Counted from the stretch's first letter, positions 1 to 8,185 are shown. The stretch: 60,018 nucleotides of DNA from Streptomyces aidingensis (GCF_900112355.1 NZ_FOLM01000025.1:1-60018), one strand, 5' to 3'. Translations and numbers: made by a program. Notes: generated from the sequence alone by a model not told the origin.

Positions 1-179
1 CCGGTTCACCGCGGAGGAGGCCACCGCGCTCTCACCGCCGCCGTCCACGCGGACCACCTCATAGCCGCTGACCCCCACATTGTCGGTGGCAGCCGCCCAC
101 TGAAGCGTCACCGAGGAAGCCGTCACCCCCGAGACCACCGGCACCCCCGGCACCGACGGCGCCTCGGTGTCACCGCCGG
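1..179 (-). repeat. FnIII-linker repeat, copy A (inverted relative to 59385-59563)
   Basis: Reverse complement of 59385-59563 with 2 mismatches in 179 bases (positions 91 and 97). It ends abruptly at 180 and continues past the window edge. It codes for the start of the esterase FnIII domain. Confidence 0.95.
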
Positions 180-1119
180 GATCGGGCCCGCCGCCGAACT
201 GGGTGAAGAAGTCCCAGGTCGCGCCCGGAAGCCAGGTGCGGGAGCCGCTGTCGCCGGCCGCTCCGTCCTGTGGCGCGGCGATATGCCCCTCGTCGAAGGC
301 GGCCCACACCACCGGATATCCGTCCCGGCACCCCGAGTAGGCGGTGGTGATGTGGGTCAGGCTGCCCTGGGCCGGCTCCGGGGCGTTCTGCGGGGTGCAT
401 CCGTTGTTGCCGACGAACCTGTCGCGCAGCGATCTGCCGCTGGCGATGCCGGCGACGTTGTCCCGGATGCCGTGCGCCCCGAAGTAGGCCACCGGCTGCG
501 TGCCTCCGCTGCATCCGCTGACCTGCCCGGGTGCGCCATAGGCCGCCACGGCGCGGAAGACGTCGGGCCGGGCGCAGGCGAGCGCATGGCTCATGGAGCC
601 GCCGTAGCTGAAGCCCAGGGCGAAACGCTGCGTGGTCTCGACGCACAGATCCTGCTCGATCATCGCGATCATGTCGTCGACGAAGGTGACGTCCTGGCCG
701 CCGGAGTTGGCCCATGCGTTGTCGATGCCCTGGGGTGCGACGAAGATCGTGCTGTCGCCGGCCAGGCGCTGCAGGCCGTAGTAGGCCCAGGTGCCCCGCT
801 CCACCGTCTGGCCCGTGGCGACATCGCTCGCGGTGGCGCCCCACCAGTGGAATCCGAAGACCAGGCGGTGCGGGTGGGTGTTGTCGTAGGTGTCGGGGAT
901 GTCCAGGATGAAGCTGCGGTTCCGTCCGCCGCTCTGGATGGTGTGTGTGCCGTCCCGCAGGGCCGGGGTCCGGCCGCAGCCGGGGGTCGCCGCATACGTG
1001 CCGGCCTCGGTGGACCGGGTGTCGCTCCCGGGACCGCTGCCCATCGCCGGGCCGCCGGTGGCCAGTGTCAGCAGCGCCGCGGCAACGACCGGCACCAGGC
1101 GGAGCCTACTGCTCACCAT
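1..1119 (-). CDS. secreted CE1/PHB-depolymerase-type esterase with FnIII domain (3' end outside window)
   Basis: Probably a secreted feruloyl or acetyl-xylan esterase that removes acyl side groups from hemicellulose. ATG at 1119 is followed by a basic start, a hydrophobic stretch and a probable signal cleavage near residue 27. The alpha/beta-hydrolase core shows the nucleophile elbow GFSYGGS, an HWWGATASD oxyanion region and paired Cys residues. After a Gly/Asp-rich linker, an FnIII domain begins around residue 315 and runs off the window edge. The FnIII DNA is almost identical to that of the glucuronoxylanase at 58061-60007, so a CBM2 may follow outside the window. SD-like AGAAGG lies upstream of the ATG. 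A LacI-type site lies about 265 bp upstream, consistent with hemicellulose control. The family is clear; the exact ester substrate is not. Confidence 0.85.
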   Translation of the reverse strand, partial: MVSSRLRLVPVVAAALLTLATGGPAMGSGPGSDTRSTEAGTYAATPGCGRTPALRDGTHTIQSGGRNRSFILDIPDTYDNTHPHRLVFGFHWWGATASDVATGQTVERGTWAYYGLQRLAGDSTIFVAPQGIDNAWANSGGQDVTFVDDMIAMIEQDLCVETTQRFALGFSYGGSMSHALACARPDVFRAVAAYGAPGQVSGCSGGTQPVAYFGAHGIRDNVAGIASGRSLRDRFVGNNGCTPQNAPEPAQGSLTHITTAYSGCRDGYPVVWAAFDEGHIAAPQDGAAGDSGSRTWLPGATWDFFTQFGGGPDPGGDTEAPSVPGVPVVSGVTASSVTLQWAAATDNVGVSGYEVVRVDGGGESAVASSAVNR

Positions 1120-1153
1120 GTGATAAGCCCTTCTCTGGCTGATATATCGACAT
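1106..1153 (-). CDS. possible 15-residue TTA-containing leader peptide
   Basis: A very short frame starts at ATG 1153, five bases after a near-perfect Shine-Dalgarno (AAGGAGG). It encodes MSIYQPEKGLSHGEQ and stops at TAG 1106-1108, overlapping the esterase start at 1119 in another frame. Codon 10 is TTA, the rare leucine codon read by bldA tRNA in Streptomyces. Its SD is better than that of the esterase. This could be a translational-coupling leader, or a chance frame in an unusually A/T-rich stretch. No homology supports it. Confidence 0.35.
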   Translation of the reverse strand: MSIYQPEKGLSHGEQ

Positions 1154-1660
1154 GTAGTCCTCCTTCTTCGCACCAGGGGCACCGGCCGTCGCCACGGCTC
1201 TCCGCGGTGTCCGCGCGGGCTGCTCGCTCCGGTGCGGCCGGCGTCTCCCTCAGCCTGGAGTCGATCGACATGGACATGACATTTCGCACGCCCGGCTCCC
1301 CCTTGCCCGCCACGGCAGCACCCGGCCGGCGCCGGGGAGCGACGACCGTAACGTAGCTTGGCGGTCAGCGCCCCAACAAGCCTGTTGTTATCGGTAACAC
1401 AAAAAACTTTCGAACATCCACCGAAAATATTCAACGCCCGCGCCCGGCCGGTGAACCGCCTGATGCCACGTCAGCCGGGCAGGGGTCGGGTGTGAGCGCG
1501 GGCCGCTATCTGTTAGCGCGCACAGCAACCCCGGTGCTCGCCTGGCGCCCGCGCGGTCTCGCTGATCGAACCGTGGTTTGACAGCACCCTCCCGCCCCGG
1601 AACGTTTCCTATTAAACAAAGACGGTGGCGGGTGACGCCGGGGACGGGAGGAGTGAGGCG
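1154..1660. other. 507-bp divergent intergenic region between esterase and two-component genes
   Basis: I see no convincing gene except the possible leader peptide. The stretch 1380-1440 is A/T-rich and holds a LacI-type palindrome (1384-1400) and facing TTTCG / CGAAA half-sites at 1408-1412 and 1422-1426. TGTTAGCGCGCACA at 1511-1524 is one base off the LacI-type consensus seen elsewhere in the window. TTGACA at 1578-1583 could be a -35 for the two-component operon, but no good -10 lies at normal spacing. GGGAGGAG near 1647 is the ribosome site for the gene at 1661. Confidence 0.6.
1384..1400. promoter_or_regulatory. LacI-type palindrome upstream of esterase
   Basis: GTTGTTATCGGTAACAC has arms TGTTA/TAACA around a central CG step. 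Its TTGTTATCG half is identical to the operator in front of araB (38373-38388). It is probably a target of the repressor encoded at 38463-39494, which would place the esterase in the arabinose regulon. Confidence 0.55.
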
Positions 1661-2350
1661 ATGACACAGATGCCCGAGGGGCGTGCGCGGGATCCCTGGC
1701 GGCTGCTGCTGGTGGAGGACGACCGGGAGCTGGTCACCATGCTCTCCGGGGTGCTGCGCGACGAGGGCTACGCGGTCGATGTCGCGACCGATGGCCAGCG
1801 GGGCATGCATCTCGGCCTCACCAGGCGGTACGACGTGCTCGTCGTCGACCGGCGGCTCCCGGTGCTGGACGGTCTCGACCTGCTGGGCCGGCTGCGGTCG
1901 CGTGCGGTCCGCACTCCGGTGCTGCTGCTGACCGCGATGGGCACCGTGCACGACCGGGTCGACGGCCTGGACGCCGGCGCCGACGACTATCTGGCCAAGC
2001 CCTTCGAGCTCGACGAACTCAGCGCCCGATTACGGGCGTTGTGCCGACGGTCGCTCGACGTCGCCGATGTGCTGCGGATCGGCTCGGGCCACCTGCACGT
2101 CGGGCCGCGCGAGGTCGAGCTGGCCGGCGGGGAACGGATCGCCCTCGCGGCGCGGGAGTTCGCGCTGCTGTGGGTGCTCGCCTCCCGCCCCGGCACCGTG
2201 TACTCCCGGGCGGAGCTGCGCCGGCTGGTGTTCCACGAGACGCCCGCCTCGTCCATCGTCGACACCTATGTCTACTATCTGCGCCGCAAACTCGGCCGGC
2301 AGGTGGTGCGCACGGTCCGCGGACTCGGCTACCGCCTGGGGGCGTTGTGA
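1661..2350 (+). CDS. OmpR/PhoB-family response regulator with a TTA codon
   Basis: DNA-binding response regulator of 229 residues. The receiver domain (about 14-125) has the acidic pair ED at 19-20, phospho-acceptor Asp63 in VVDRRLP, Thr in LLLTAMG and Lys in LAKPF. The C-terminal winged helix (about 135-229) ends in the VRTVRGLGYRLG signature of the family. I chose ATG 1661 because GGGAGGAG precedes it; an upstream in-frame start lacks a ribosome site. The stop overlaps the kinase GTG start (GTGA), so the pair is translationally coupled. Codon 124 (2030-2032) is TTA, so translation would depend on bldA in a Streptomyces host. Target genes are unknown; the convergent ammonia-lyase cluster next door is one candidate. 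Confidence 0.93.
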   Translation: MTQMPEGRARDPWRLLLVEDDRELVTMLSGVLRDEGYAVDVATDGQRGMHLGLTRRYDVLVVDRRLPVLDGLDLLGRLRSRAVRTPVLLLTAMGTVHDRVDGLDAGADDYLAKPFELDELSARLRALCRRSLDVADVLRIGSGHLHVGPREVELAGGERIALAAREFALLWVLASRPGTVYSRAELRRLVFHETPASSIVDTYVYYLRRKLGRQVVRTVRGLGYRLGAL

Positions 2351-3603
2351 GCTCGTCGGCGTCCGCGGAGCGGGCGGCGGTGCGCCGGGCACGCCGGCGG
2401 ATCGCCGTCATCACCGGCGTGATGATCACGCTGCTGGTCACGGCCGTCGGCGGGGTGGCGGACCTGGTGATGAGGCATGCGCAGAGCGAACAGATGTGGC
2501 GGGAGCTGCGCCACAACGCGGCGCACGGCGACCTGTCGAGCCCGCCGGTGTGCACCCGGCTGTACGCGCCCGGCGCGACCCCGCACGCGGACCTCCCGGC
2601 CGGTTTCCCGGTGCGCGCCGACCTGGAACGGGTGCGCCGGACCGGGGAAGCCGTGGAGCGCACGGTGCGGCGCGACCGCACGGTCTATCTGGTGCGCACG
2701 CAGGCCAGGGCGGACGGAAACGTGGTGCAGGCGGTGTTCGACATGCGTTTCCAGCTCGCCGACCGCACTCATATGTGGTTCGCGCTCGGGGTCGCCGAGG
2801 TGGCCGGGCTGCTGATCGCGGCCGTCACCGGGGCCGTCCTCGGGCGCCTGGCCGTGTCCCCGCTCGCCGAGGCGCTGGCCCGGCAGCGGCGGTTCGTCAC
2901 CGACGCCAGCCATGAGCTGCGCACCCCGGTCACCCATGTGTACACCCGGGCCCAGATGCTGTCGCGGCAGGCCGCCGCCGGGGAGCTGCCGGCCGCGCAC
3001 CGCGAAGGGCTGGCCCGGCTGGTCGATTCGGCCGGCCGGCTCGGCGAGGTGCTCGACGACCTGCTGCTGTCCGCCGCCCTCGCGGCGGGTCCGGCGCGGC
3101 CGGCGGAACGCCGGCCGGTCGACCTGGTGGCGCTGGCCCGGTCGGTGGTCGCCGGGGAGTCGGACCGGACGCGGGACGGCCGTCTCACCGTCACCGTGGA
3201 CTCACCGCCGCACCCCCTGTTCGTCGACGGCATCGAGTCCGCGCTGCGCCGCGCGGTCGGTGAGCTGCTGTCCAACGCGATCAGCCACACCCCGGCGGGC
3301 GGCCGGATACAGGTGACCCTGCTGCGCCGCGGCGGCGGGGCGGAGCTGACGGTCACGGACACCGGGCCGGGCTTCGACCCCGCCGAGACGGAACGGCTGT
3401 TCGAGCGGTTCCACCGGGGCGGCCACGGCGGCCGGTACGGACTGGGACTGGCGCTGCTGCGCGAGGTCGTCACCCACCACGGCGGCACGGTCGTCGCCGC
3501 CGGCCGGCCGGGGCGCGGCGCCCGGTTCGCCATCCGGCTCCCGGAGTGTTCGCCCGCGCCCGCCGCGGCACCGGCCCGCCGGGTCAGGGCAGGTCGCGGG
3601 TGA
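2347..3603 (+). CDS. membrane sensor histidine kinase
   Basis: Partner kinase of the response regulator, 418 residues from a GTG start overlapping the regulator stop. One transmembrane helix lies at about 19-41, then an extracytoplasmic sensor of roughly 100 residues with one Cys, then a second helix at about 144-168. A short linker leads to the HisKA helix with FVTDASHELRTP (phospho-accepting His189). The ATPase domain shows the N box ELLSNAISH, the G1 box DTGPGFD and the G2 box GRYGLGLALL. The extracytoplasmic part matches no ligand-binding fold I recognise, so the signal is unknown. Its last 20 bases overlap the convergent ammonia-lyase gene. Confidence 0.93.
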   Translation: MSSSASAERAAVRRARRRIAVITGVMITLLVTAVGGVADLVMRHAQSEQMWRELRHNAAHGDLSSPPVCTRLYAPGATPHADLPAGFPVRADLERVRRTGEAVERTVRRDRTVYLVRTQARADGNVVQAVFDMRFQLADRTHMWFALGVAEVAGLLIAAVTGAVLGRLAVSPLAEALARQRRFVTDASHELRTPVTHVYTRAQMLSRQAAAGELPAAHREGLARLVDSAGRLGEVLDDLLLSAALAAGPARPAERRPVDLVALARSVVAGESDRTRDGRLTVTVDSPPHPLFVDGIESALRRAVGELLSNAISHTPAGGRIQVTLLRRGGGAELTVTDTGPGFDPAETERLFERFHRGGHGGRYGLGLALLREVVTHHGGTVVAAGRPGRGARFAIRLPECSPAPAAAPARRVRAGRG

Positions 3604-5131
3604 GCAGCAGCCGGGCCGCGGCGCGGACATCCGCGTCCAGGGGGCGGTCCGGCTCGACCGGGGGGATCGCGTCGGCGAGGGCGTCCAGGAGTTCCCCGCA
3701 CCGGGGCGCGGTGGGGCGGCGGGCGCCGACGTGGACGGCCTGGCGCAGGCCGAGCGCCAGCGAGCCGCACAGCAGGCCGAGCAGTTCCGCCATGTCGTGG
3801 CAGCGCAGGGCCGCCTGGGTGCCGAAGGGGATGACGTCCTGGTTGTGCAGGTTCGTCGGCAGGCTCTGCATGGCGGCCGGTGTCGCGGCGCGGCGCAGCT
3901 CCGCGACCAGCGCGGTGGTGGCCAGTTGCACGCCTTGCAGGCCGTGCTGGATGCCCGGCGTGGTGGCCAGCATGGGCGGCAGTCCCCCGTTGCGCGCCGG
4001 GTCCACCAGGAGGTCGAGCTGGCGTTCGGCGAGGTTGCCGAGCTGGGCGGTGACGGAGGCGAGCAGATCGGCGGCGAACGCGGCCGGCTGCCCGAAGAAG
4101 TTCCCGCCGTGCACCGCCTTCCCCGCCGCTCCGGCCGCTCCGCCCGCTCCGGCCCGCTCCTGCTCCGGGCCGCCGGGGAAGAACAGCGGATTGTCGCTGA
4201 TGCCGCCGAGGTCGGCCGCGACCACCCCGTCGATGTAGCGCAGCGCGTCCTCCGCCGCACCGAGCAGCTGCGGGGAGCAGCGGATGCTGTAGGGCTCCTG
4301 GAGCGGCCGGGTGCCGGTGGGCGTGGTGCCGGCGAGGGTCCGGCGCATGTCCGCGCCGATGGCCAGGGCGCCGGTGTGGCCGAAGGCGTGCAGCAGGTCC
4401 TCGTCCAGGAAGCCGGCATCGCATCCGAGCAGGTCGGCCAGGAGGCAGGTGAGCGCGGTGAGCGAGCGGTGGGCGGCGCGGACCGCGTCGCGGGCCAGGG
4501 CCAGGGCCGCGGTGGTGACGGAGGTGCCGTTGACCAGGGCGAGCGCGTCGCGGCCGTCCAGGGCGAGCGGGCGCAGCCCGGCGGCGGGCAGCGCCTCGGC
4601 GGCCGGCATCCGGCGCCCGTCCAGGTAGGCGTGTCCCCGGCCGCGCAGCGCCTGGGTGGCGTAGGCCAGCGGGATCAGGTCGCCGCTCGCGCCGACGGAG
4701 CCGTAGCGCGGGACGGCCGGTGAGAACGTGGTGGCGAACATCGCGGCGAGCCGTTCCACGACCTCGGCGGACACACCGGAGCGGCCCTGGGCGAGGGACC
4801 GGGTGCGCAGCAGCAGGGCGGCGCGGGTGATCTCGTGCGGCAGGTCGGGGCCCTGGCCGGCGCCGAGATGCGCCAGGGTGTTGTCGCACTGGTCGGCCTC
4901 GTCGGAGCGGCCGGCGTATCCGGCGAGCGCGCCGAAGCCCGTGGTGGCGCCGTAGATCCGGGGCGCGGTGCCGCCGTCGCCGCTGCGCAGGGCGCCGAAG
5001 AGGCGGCGGCCGAGGTCCACGCGCGCGCGGACCTCCGCGTCCACGGTGACGGTGAGCGGGGCCGCCGCACGGCGCAGGGCGGCGGAGTCCAGGGGGCCGG
5101 TGAGCGAGACGGTGTCCGTGGTGGTGAGCAC
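3584..5131 (-). CDS. MIO-dependent aromatic amino acid ammonia-lyase, tyrosine-type selectivity pair
   Basis: Member of the HAL/PAL/TAL family, which forms a 4-methylideneimidazol-5-one cofactor from an internal Ala-Ser-Gly. That triad is residues 148-150 in GSVGASGDL. Catalytic Tyr60 lies in IYGATTGFG. The substrate-selectivity pair after NTLA is His88-Leu89. In characterised enzymes His-Leu marks tyrosine, Phe-Leu phenylalanine and Ser-His histidine. This favours tyrosine to 4-coumarate, or a tyrosine aminomutase, rather than histidine degradation. Length 515 is normal. The GTG start lacks a ribosome site, but a TANNNT -10 box lies 7 bases upstream, suggesting a leaderless transcript. The neighbouring ligase and flavoprotein point to a small-molecule pathway, and no hut genes are nearby. 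Confidence 0.85.
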   Translation of the reverse strand: MLTTTDTVSLTGPLDSAALRRAAAPLTVTVDAEVRARVDLGRRLFGALRSGDGGTAPRIYGATTGFGALAGYAGRSDEADQCDNTLAHLGAGQGPDLPHEITRAALLLRTRSLAQGRSGVSAEVVERLAAMFATTFSPAVPRYGSVGASGDLIPLAYATQALRGRGHAYLDGRRMPAAEALPAAGLRPLALDGRDALALVNGTSVTTAALALARDAVRAAHRSLTALTCLLADLLGCDAGFLDEDLLHAFGHTGALAIGADMRRTLAGTTPTGTRPLQEPYSIRCSPQLLGAAEDALRYIDGVVAADLGGISDNPLFFPGGPEQERAGAGGAAGAAGKAVHGGNFFGQPAAFAADLLASVTAQLGNLAERQLDLLVDPARNGGLPPMLATTPGIQHGLQGVQLATTALVAELRRAATPAAMQSLPTNLHNQDVIPFGTQAALRCHDMAELLGLLCGSLALGLRQAVHVGARRPTAPRCGELLDALADAIPPVEPDRPLDADVRAAARLLLTRDLP

Positions 5132-5138
5132 ATCGGGG

Positions 5139-5170
5139 AACCTAGGCGGCCATTCTCAGAGCGTTCTGAA
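5139..5170 (-). promoter_or_regulatory. leaderless promoter with CTCAGA-type palindrome, ammonia-lyase gene
   Basis: On the minus strand a palindrome (TTCAGAACGCTCTGAG, 5155-5170) is followed after 10 bases by TAGGTT, a TANNNT -10 box. Seven bases later comes the GTG start. The palindrome covers the -35 position. The same geometry recurs at the flavoprotein gene (8186-8217). Confidence 0.7.
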
Positions 5171-5189
5171 ATCCCGCCGGACGGACCGG

Positions 5190-6641
5190 TCATCCCCCGG
5201 CCGCCAGCCGCCGCTTGTCGGGCTTTCCGGCGGGGGTCAGGGGCACCTGGGCGACCGGGGTGAGCCGGGTCGGCGCGCACGCCTCGCCGAGCTCCGCCGC
5301 CACCAGGGCGCGCAGCTCGCCGAGGTCCGGTATGCGGCCGGCGGCGGGCACGACGAACGCGTGGACGGCCTCCCCGGTGCGGTCGTCGGGCACGGCGACG
5401 ACATGGGCCTCGGCCACATCGGGGTGCGTGGCCAGCAGCCGCTCGACGGGGCCGGCGTAGTACACCTGGGCGTCGACGATGATCACGTCGCGGGTCCGCC
5501 CGGTGAGCCACAGCCGGCTCTGGGCATCGAGGTGGCCGAGGTCGCGGGTGCGCACCCAGCCGTCGGCGAACACCTCGGCGGTGAGGGCGGGTTCCCGCCA
5601 GTAGCCGGCGCTCTGCGAGGGGGTCCGGACGAACAGTTCGCCGTCGGTGCCGGGCGGGACGGGGCGGCCTGAGGGGTCCCGGACCTCCAGGCCGACGGGC
5701 GGGACGCCCAGCGAGCCGGGCGGGTCCTCGGGGGTGGCCATGGAGATCATGCCGGTCTCGGTCTGGCCGTAGCCGTGGAAGACGACCGGCCCGAGCACCT
5801 CGGCGGCCTCCCGCGCCCGTCCCGGGGTCAGCGGTGAGCCGGACACCATCAGCGCGCGCAGACCGCCGAGGTCCGCGGGTGACGCCCGCTGCTGTGCCAC
5901 CAGTTGGGTCAGCCGGGCCACGGTGATGACGCTGGCGGTCGCCCGGTGCCGCACCAGGGCGTCGGGGAAGAGGGGCGGGGCGGCGGTGACGAGGGTGCCG
6001 CCGGCGGCGAGCGCGAGCAGCCCGTACTCCATCACCACCTGGCTGGCCAGGGTGCCGAACACCAGGAACCGGTCCAGGCGGGCGGCCAGGGCGCGGACGG
6101 CGGGCGGCCAGTGGTCCGGCCGGAGCGTCCAGGCGGCGGTCATCGCCGCGTAGGTCTGGGCGCATGCCTTGGGGACGCCGGTGCTGCCGCTGGTGTGCAG
6201 CAGCCGGGCGATGTCGCCCGGCCGGGCCATGACCCGCGGCCGGACGCCGTCGTCGGCCGCCGACAGCAGGCGGCCGAGGGGGAGGACGGGGCGGCCGGCG
6301 GTCCCGGCGCCCGGGCCGCCGGCCCCGTCGGTGACCGTGCAGGTGGCCTCCGCCAGCAGGTGGTCCCGCTGTCGCCCGGTCAGGCCCGGCCGCACTCCGG
6401 TGACCCGGGCGCCCAGGACATGGGCCGCGATGACGGCGGCGAACGCGTCGGGGCTGACGCCCAGCAGCATGGCGACTCCGTCGCCGGGCCCGACTCCCTG
6501 CTTGCGCAGGGCGCCGGCCGCCCGCCGTATGCGGGCCAGCAGCCCCGCTCCGGAGACGGTCCGGCCGGCGTGCTCGAACACGGGGCGGTCCCCGGCCGCG
6601 TCCAGCAGGTCCAGTACGCCGCCGGGGAACTGCTCAGCCAA
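5190..6641 (-). CDS. AMP-forming acyl-CoA/acyl ligase (4-coumarate:CoA-ligase-like)
   Basis: Adenylate-forming enzyme of the ANL superfamily, predicted to activate a carboxylic acid as an acyl-adenylate; with an ammonia-lyase next door, 4-coumarate is the obvious candidate. Motifs are the phosphate loop HTSGSTGVPK (149-158), GYGQTETG (290-297), the GWVRTRDLG hinge-region Asp, and C-terminal PAGKPDKRR with the catalytic Lys. It has 483 residues, somewhat shorter than plant-type 4CL, mostly at the N-terminus. The only start that keeps the N-terminal region is TTG 6641, overlapping the flavoprotein stop by 8 bases, so translational coupling is likely. No carrier-protein domain is fused. The substrate is inferred. 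Confidence 0.8.
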   Translation of the reverse strand: MAEQFPGGVLDLLDAAGDRPVFEHAGRTVSGAGLLARIRRAAGALRKQGVGPGDGVAMLLGVSPDAFAAVIAAHVLGARVTGVRPGLTGRQRDHLLAEATCTVTDGAGGPGAGTAGRPVLPLGRLLSAADDGVRPRVMARPGDIARLLHTSGSTGVPKACAQTYAAMTAAWTLRPDHWPPAVRALAARLDRFLVFGTLASQVVMEYGLLALAAGGTLVTAAPPLFPDALVRHRATASVITVARLTQLVAQQRASPADLGGLRALMVSGSPLTPGRAREAAEVLGPVVFHGYGQTETGMISMATPEDPPGSLGVPPVGLEVRDPSGRPVPPGTDGELFVRTPSQSAGYWREPALTAEVFADGWVRTRDLGHLDAQSRLWLTGRTRDVIIVDAQVYYAGPVERLLATHPDVAEAHVVAVPDDRTGEAVHAFVVPAAGRIPDLGELRALVAAELGEACAPTRLTPVAQVPLTPAGKPDKRRLAAGG

Positions 6642-8178
6642 GACAGGCCTTGACGAACGCGGTGAGCGGCTGCTGGTGCACCTCCGGGATGTCCCAGTCG
6701 TTCTCCAGGTTCTCCGCCAGATGATGGGTGCCGTCGAGGACGCCGTCGCGGTAGTGGCGCACCACGGGGTGGAGGTAGGTGGAGTCCATGGCGTGCTCGG
6801 CGTCGTTCTCGGCCACCCGCGCCACGGTGACGTCGAACGGGTCGACATGGTCGTGGTGCGGCCCGTACTCCAGGTCCGCCACGAACCGGTGCGCGGCGGG
6901 GCCGAGCCCGCCGCCGGTGACATGGCCGAGCGGCACCTCCTCCTGGTAGACGGCCCGGTCGCCGTCCACCGCGACCACGTCGCCGAGGACCCCGAACTGC
7001 TGCCAGAGCCCGGAGGAGCGGTTGACGCGGGCGACGATGGCGTCGGCGATCGCCTCCGGTGCCGCGGGGAGCCGCCGGGCCGGCCAGGGGGCATTGTGGT
7101 AGCGGGCGCCGAGGATGCGGTGCAGGGCGCGCGCACCGTAGCGGAAGCCGTGGATGAAGCCGCTGGTGGACTGCTTGAAGTCGCGCTGCTGGGTGAGCGT
7201 GCCGGCGAAGTACAGGCCGGGCACGTTGACCGACTCGTAGGCCGGGGTCTGCTCGGGGAACCGGTCGTCGATGACGAGCGCGGGGCGGGCGGTCTCGTCG
7301 AAGACGCCGGCGTCGAAGCGGAAGCCGGTGCACACGATGATCCGGTCGTAGTGCAGTTCGCGGAGCCGTTCCGTGGTCCGGGCATAGCGGAACATCACCC
7401 GGAACCGGCCGCCTTCGGTCCTGGCGATGTTCTCCACGGTGCCGTCCAGCACGGCGTTCTGCGACTTGAGCTGGTAGGTGTCCAGGAAGTTGTTGTTGAC
7501 CGCGCGCAGATGCCCGACGAAGTGGGTCTTCCAGGCCATCTTGAGCGAGTGCGGACCGGCGACATGGATGACCGCGGCCTTCGGCAGCAGGGCGTCGGCG
7601 GTCTCGAAGGCGGAGTTGCCCTTGCCGAGGATCAGCACCCGCTGGTTGGTGAAGGACGCCGGGTCGGGGTCGAAGTCGTCGTAGCGTTCGGCGAGTTCGA
7701 TGCCGGGTATGGGCGGCACCCGGAGCCGGGAGACGCCGGTCGCCATGATGAGCCGGCGGGCCGCCCAGGTCCGTCCGGTGTGGTCCAGGACCGTGAAGAC
7801 GCCGTCCGCGCGGGAGATGCGGACGGCCTCCGTGCCGTACTCGGCGCGGACGCCGGTCCGGCCGGCGAAGTCGGCCAGATAGCGCACCAGGTCGTCGGCG
7901 CGGGGGAAGTAGTCCTCGCTGTACCGGGTGAACAGCAGCCGCGGGTCGTCGCTGAGCAGCGAGTTCCAGTCCATGCGGAGGTTGAGTTCCGGGTCGGTGT
8001 ATCCGGTGTTCACCTTGTTGATCGAGATCAACTGCCGGTGTCTGGGATACGTGGCGAAGAACGTCCCCGGTCCGCTCCCCCGCTCCAGGACGACGTAGTC
8101 GCGTCCGTCGCGTTGCAGCAGAGCCGCAAGCTGAAGTCCGGCCGGTCCGGCCCCGATGATCAGGTAATCGCGCACCAT
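6634..8178 (-). CDS. FAD-dependent oxidoreductase of the FOXRED2-like family
   Basis: Flavoprotein of 514 residues, first gene of the three-gene cluster. GAGPAG (9-14) binds FAD, GKGNSA (185-190) is a second dinucleotide site for NAD(P)H, and ATG motifs follow both. The stretches YPRHRQLISINK, LRMDWNSLLS and LRAVNNNFLDTYQLKS resemble the eukaryotic FOXRED2/ERFAD family rather than classic Baeyer-Villiger or N-hydroxylating monooxygenases. The reaction is unknown; hydroxylation or oxidation of a coumaroyl product would fit the neighbours. The ATG lacks a ribosome site, but a TANNNT -10 box lies 7 bases upstream, so the transcript is probably leaderless. The gene is divergent from an ArsR-family regulator. 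Confidence 0.78.
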   Translation of the reverse strand: MVRDYLIIGAGPAGLQLAALLQRDGRDYVVLERGSGPGTFFATYPRHRQLISINKVNTGYTDPELNLRMDWNSLLSDDPRLLFTRYSEDYFPRADDLVRYLADFAGRTGVRAEYGTEAVRISRADGVFTVLDHTGRTWAARRLIMATGVSRLRVPPIPGIELAERYDDFDPDPASFTNQRVLILGKGNSAFETADALLPKAAVIHVAGPHSLKMAWKTHFVGHLRAVNNNFLDTYQLKSQNAVLDGTVENIARTEGGRFRVMFRYARTTERLRELHYDRIIVCTGFRFDAGVFDETARPALVIDDRFPEQTPAYESVNVPGLYFAGTLTQQRDFKQSTSGFIHGFRYGARALHRILGARYHNAPWPARRLPAAPEAIADAIVARVNRSSGLWQQFGVLGDVVAVDGDRAVYQEEVPLGHVTGGGLGPAAHRFVADLEYGPHHDHVDPFDVTVARVAENDAEHAMDSTYLHPVVRHYRDGVLDGTHHLAENLENDWDIPEVHQQPLTAFVKACLG

Positions 8179-8185
8179 GGGCCGG

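Noticed and set aside
1113..1289. A 58-codon frame upstream of the esterase with a GGGGGAG site and a TGA overlapping the esterase ATG
   Set aside because: Third-position G+C falls in its second half and no motif is seen. The shorter TTA-containing frame has the better ribosome site; both cannot be strongly supported.
1578..1616. TTGACA plus TATTAA as the two-component promoter
   Set aside because: The spacing is about 26 bases, too long for a vegetative promoter. Only the -35-like element is mentioned, in the intergenic entry.
3584..5131. Histidine ammonia-lyase (hutH) as the call for the lyase
   Set aside because: The selectivity pair is His-Leu, not Ser-His, and no other histidine-degradation genes are present.
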